From the NCBI RefSeq assembly GCF_014172405.1, contig NZ_WNXC01000007.1, positions 124,001-188,000 of the forward strand: a DNA stretch of 64,000 nt, written 5' to 3'. Both the position numbers and the translations under genes were made by a program. The notes under the pieces were generated by a model. That model did no database searches, was not told the origin of the DNA, and worked only from the letters and a program-made list of their open reading frames with translations. Positions 61,163 to 64,000 of this stretch are shown one piece after another; position 1 is the stretch's first letter; each line of letters starts with the position of its first letter. Origin of the DNA: Pedobacter gandavensis. GTDB lineage: Bacteria > Bacteroidota > Bacteroidia > Sphingobacteriales > Sphingobacteriaceae.

Positions 61163-62968
61163 TTAGCCTGGGATTAGCGTAATGCTGCTAATTTCCGCCA
61201 TTGATTGGCCCTTTACATTCAATAACTTTAGCTGTAACCTTAAAGATTCAGCACCTATTGCCTGTTGCGAAATATCCATTACACCGGCTTCTACCGTTTT
61301 AAAACCTGGGCTTTCTGCTGCAGGAATCACACAATTTAAGGTATTCTTTTCCAGAGAAATGCTCAATTCTCCACCAGTATTCGCATTTGCGAAATAATTG
61401 ATCATCACTTTATACTTACCAGGACGTTGAACTTTCATATCCCAATAGGCGGCATCGGATTTATTGTTCCAGAAGGCGATCGTATTTGGTCTGTTCGGAT
61501 CATGAGTTGATGCCCCTTTCAGTTTTATTCCAGCATTTCCAATCAGTTTTGCTTGGTTTGCCGTCAATACCATCCGACCATCGGCAAGCGAGCTCACGCG
61601 GTTATTTAATACTTTTGGCGTTCCATTGATCGCTAAAACAACCACCATTGGCTGAGGTCCGGAGAAATCAGTTGGCAATTGAACCACTTTCCCTTTGGCC
61701 GTTGTTTTTACCACTAAAGATTTCCCTTTAGCGCCCAGAACATAAGCTTTAGAAACCGCGTTAGACAATGGTACTTCCAAAGCACCGTCTTTTGGCGCAT
61801 CAAATACTTCCAGATAAAGTTTTCCTGGTTTTTGTGTGGCATAGCCCCAATCTAAAGGTTGGAAGGGGCTTGCAGTAGTTCCATAAATCGCTTCATTATT
61901 GACTTTCATCCAGGTTCCGATTTGCTTTAAAATAGCTACTGCAGGCTCAGGAATCACCCCTTCTGCATCTGGACCTACATTTAGCAAGAAGTTACCGCCT
62001 TTACTCACTGTTTCGATAAACAAGCGCATCATCTTATCATAAGATTTCCAGTTTTTATCATGCGCACTGTAGCCATAACTCTCATTTGTGGTATGACTCA
62101 CCTCCCAATTCATTCCTGGCAATCCTGTTGGTGGAACATATTTTTCAGGTGTTCCCATATCCCCATTCTTATTCTCCAATCCATCCCAAAAACGGTTATT
62201 CACCAGGATGCCTGGTTGCCATTTGATCAGGTCGGTCAGGATGCGTTTGGTACCCCAGGTTTCTCCCTGTCTATCTTTAGAACTATAATCTAACCACAGG
62301 ATGTCCATTTTACCGTAGTTATTGGCCAGCTCTTTAATCTGTCCGTACAGGTAATCTTTATAGGCCTCATGATTGGGATTTTCCTTAGGAGGGTTGGTCG
62401 CAAACTTGTCGTATGAATCCGGGTGTTGCCAGTCTAACAAGGAATAATAAGCGCCGGTTTTTAGCCCTGCTTTTTTAAAAGCAGCCACCGTTTCACCATA
62501 TAAATCTCTTCCTTTTGGGGAGATATTGGTGCCACCGGTAATGTTATTGTTTAAGGAATAAGGCTGTTTACTGTTAAAGATGCTAAAGCCTTCATGGTGT
62601 CTGGAAGTGATCACCATATACTTCATCCCAGCTTCTTTGGCCAAATTAGCCCAATCGGATGCATTAAATTTGGAGGCGGTAAACTTCGGTTTCAATTCTT
62701 CTGCATATTCCTTGCTCGGAGCCTGAGCCCAGGTTTGAATCCATTCCGCATAATGTTGAGGATACTGCTTACCCTTCCAGGAACCTCCTGCGGCGCTATA
62801 TAATCCCCAGTGAATAAACATCCCGAAGCGGGCGTCATTGAACCACTTCATGCGTTGATCTTTTGTTTCTGCCCAACCTGGCACCCCTTCATAGGGTTTA
62901 GATTCTACCTGAGCAGACACCCTCCCTGCGGTTAAAAGCAGGGCGAGCATTACAGTTACTTTTTTCAT
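61163..62968 (-). CDS. Secreted GH29 alpha-L-fucosidase with C-terminal accessory domain
   Basis: The start is the ATG at 62968 (MKKVTVML), giving a signal peptide that ends RVSAQ; the frame is open 12 codons further. Barrel motifs are FGMFIHWGLYSAAGGSW, YMVITSRHHEGFSIF, nucleophile region MDILWLDYSS and GGNFLLNVGPDAEG. After the usual beta-sandwich, about 130 extra residues (470-601) form a domain like a carbohydrate-binding module (AYWDMKVQRPGKYKVMINYF), absent from the other GH29 protein here. Total 601 aa. The VOC gene lies 58 nt upstream on the same strand. Confidence 0.92.
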   Translation of the reverse strand: MKKVTVMLALLLTAGRVSAQVESKPYEGVPGWAETKDQRMKWFNDARFGMFIHWGLYSAAGGSWKGKQYPQHYAEWIQTWAQAPSKEYAEELKPKFTASKFNASDWANLAKEAGMKYMVITSRHHEGFSIFNSKQPYSLNNNITGGTNISPKGRDLYGETVAAFKKAGLKTGAYYSLLDWQHPDSYDKFATNPPKENPNHEAYKDYLYGQIKELANNYGKMDILWLDYSSKDRQGETWGTKRILTDLIKWQPGILVNNRFWDGLENKNGDMGTPEKYVPPTGLPGMNWEVSHTTNESYGYSAHDKNWKSYDKMMRLFIETVSKGGNFLLNVGPDAEGVIPEPAVAILKQIGTWMKVNNEAIYGTTASPFQPLDWGYATQKPGKLYLEVFDAPKDGALEVPLSNAVSKAYVLGAKGKSLVVKTTAKGKVVQLPTDFSGPQPMVVVLAINGTPKVLNNRVSSLADGRMVLTANQAKLIGNAGIKLKGASTHDPNRPNTIAFWNNKSDAAYWDMKVQRPGKYKVMINYFANANTGGELSISLEKNTLNCVIPAAESPGFKTVEAGVMDISQQAIGAESLRLQLKLLNVKGQSMAEISSITLIPG

Positions 62969-63025
62969 TTTGTGTGTTGTGTTTGGTTGTAGGTTCCTTA
63001 GCAACCCATTATTTGCCTAAGGATT

Positions 63026-63493
63026 TTATTTTTGATCATCATTTACTTCCAGCCAATGCCCATCTGGGTCCTGAAAATAAATCTGTTTGATTCCATCTAC
63101 CCTTAGGGTGACACTTTGAGCCATGCCTGCCCAGTTTTCATAAGCGATATTTTGTTTTTTTAGCCTTTCAATAAAGGGATCTATGGAAGCCACACTAAAA
63201 CAGAGGTGTTCATTTTTATCGAAGCTCCCCTTCCCTTTTGCACCTTTGATTAAATGCAGTTGTCCGGCAGCTCCCAGACTAAACCAAGTATGTTTACCAT
63301 CATGAAAAGGTTCAGGAATTTGGTTAAACCCAAATGTATTTTTATAGAAATCGGTAGACTTTTCCAGATCGGTTACGTATACAGCGATATGATTTAATAG
63401 TGCAGGAGTCATCTTTTGTGAGGTTTGGGCAATGCTATCCTGGAAAGGATGGCAAGCTAGGGTAAATACAAGTATCAGGGTGAAAAGCTTCAT
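63026..63493 (-). CDS. Exported VOC-family (glyoxalase-like) protein
   Basis: A signal sequence (about residues 1-22, ends SIAQ) is followed by one VOC domain: HIAVYVTDLEKSTDFYKNTFGF, HTWFSLGAAGQLHLIKG and IKQIYFQDPDGHWLEV with a metal-ligand Glu at the end. The family includes glyoxalases, dioxygenases and binding proteins. An exported VOC protein near glycosidases is unusual for glyoxalase I, so the role is open. 155 aa. It sits between a GNAT gene (6 nt gap) and the fucosidase gene. Confidence 0.85.
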   Translation of the reverse strand: MKLFTLILVFTLACHPFQDSIAQTSQKMTPALLNHIAVYVTDLEKSTDFYKNTFGFNQIPEPFHDGKHTWFSLGAAGQLHLIKGAKGKGSFDKNEHLCFSVASIDPFIERLKKQNIAYENWAGMAQSVTLRVDGIKQIYFQDPDGHWLEVNDDQK

Positions 63494-63499
63494 GGTTGG

Positions 63500-63976
63500 T
63501 TATTTTAAATTAAAAAAATCAATATCTCTGTCCAGTCTATATAAATCAAAGCCGATGTCCCAATAATCCTTCACTACTTCCCTGAGTTCCAGTCCAAATT
63601 TCTCATAGAATTTATAAACCAGTTGGGAAGTTCGAACGGAAATGGTTTTTACTCCGGCTATTTCTTTAATTTTCTCGATTCTAAACCTGGTTAATGCAGT
63701 GCCCAGGCCTTTCCCCTGACTATCGGGATGGAATATATCCCAGGATATTTTGCCAATTTCTCCATCTTGAGATAAATTAAAACCTCCGCAACCGAGAACC
63801 TCTCCATTTACTTCCAGCACATAATAATTGTCTGCAAAATGATCCAAATAATCGATCAGGTCTTCCTCTTCTGCCGGAGAAAAATAGGCTGGTGTATTTA
63901 ATCTTAGCAAAGTGATGATGCGTTCTCTATCTGTGGCCTGATGTTCTCTAATGCTAATTTGGTTCATGTTACTCAT
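63500..63976 (-). CDS. GNAT family N-acetyltransferase
   Basis: A 158-aa acetyltransferase with the acetyl-CoA loop HPDSQGKGLGTALTRF at about residues 81-96 and the C-terminal VYKFYEKFGLEL. Starts at ATG 63976 or ATG 63967 are both possible. It precedes the VOC gene by 6 nt on the same strand and may be its operon partner. Substrate unknown. The window ends 24 nt upstream, so its promoter is not visible. Confidence 0.85.
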   Translation of the reverse strand: MSNMNQISIREHQATDRERIITLLRLNTPAYFSPAEEEDLIDYLDHFADNYYVLEVNGEVLGCGGFNLSQDGEIGKISWDIFHPDSQGKGLGTALTRFRIEKIKEIAGVKTISVRTSQLVYKFYEKFGLELREVVKDYWDIGFDLYRLDRDIDFFNLK

Positions 63977-64000
63977 TTATTGCGCTTGTTTTTTATTCAA

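Noticed and set aside
1..64000. CRISPR array, prophage, insertion sequence or tRNA gene
   Set aside because: No regular spaced repeats, transposase or integrase-like frames, or cloverleaf-like sequence were seen in the gaps. A tRNA search program could still test this.

Overview
The window looks like chromosome of a Bacteroidota member, most likely family Sphingobacteriaceae (Pedobacter-like). The reasons are a fused SecDF, SusC/SusD and FecR/ECF-sigma pairs, long NusB, DUF3276 (PUR-like) and DUF1573 proteins, GH92 and GH29 glycosidases, few Shine-Dalgarno sites, and repeated matches to the Bacteroidota promoter consensus (TTTG, about 20 nt, TAnnTTTG). The genus is inferred from gene content only. 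I saw no rRNA, tRNA, CRISPR, transposase, integrase or prophage gene.

Left part (1-24.6 kb) is mostly housekeeping: the 3' part of secDF, a type II NADH dehydrogenase with an HMG-CoA-lyase-like enzyme, class II aldolase, accD, a GH92 mannosidase, a glmM-iscS-GNAT operon, a methyltransferase-PAP2-ZIP operon, a coupled operon (YbbR-like, coaE, MBL exonuclease, DUF5522, MarR), nusB-DUF1573-yajC, a Leu/Phe/Val dehydrogenase, an MsbA-like ABC exporter and a PUR-like nucleic-acid-binding protein.

Middle part (24.7-38.8 kb) is a nutrient-uptake region on the minus strand. An ECF sigma factor, a FecR anti-sigma factor, a SusC with STN signalling domain, SusD, a secreted thioredoxin-fold protein and a DUF4369-TlpA protein follow one another and end at a strong terminator. 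No carbohydrate-active enzyme is present in this set. Next to it, beyond a 118-nt pure pyrimidine tract with TTCCTC repeats, lies a second outer-membrane receptor paired with a secreted glycine-rich protein.

Right part (39-64 kb) holds cytochrome bd oxidase (cydAB), an M1 aminopeptidase, a DUF2911 protein, a PIG-L deacetylase and a sodium:solute symporter joined by a 30-codon membrane-peptide gene, an LEA-like lipoprotein, a TetR-DoxX pair, a base-repair pair (cysteine-free Fpg/Nei and AlkB-like), two GH29 alpha-L-fucosidases, a NUDIX hydrolase, and a dinB-dnaE translesion cassette preceded by a perfect 8-3-8 palindrome that may be a damage-response operator.

The most useful new observations are two small membrane-protein genes (48641-48733 and 39621-39731), the palindrome in front of dinB-dnaE, the CT hexamer tract, the zinc-less Fpg/Nei protein, and several start-site corrections supported by promoter positions.
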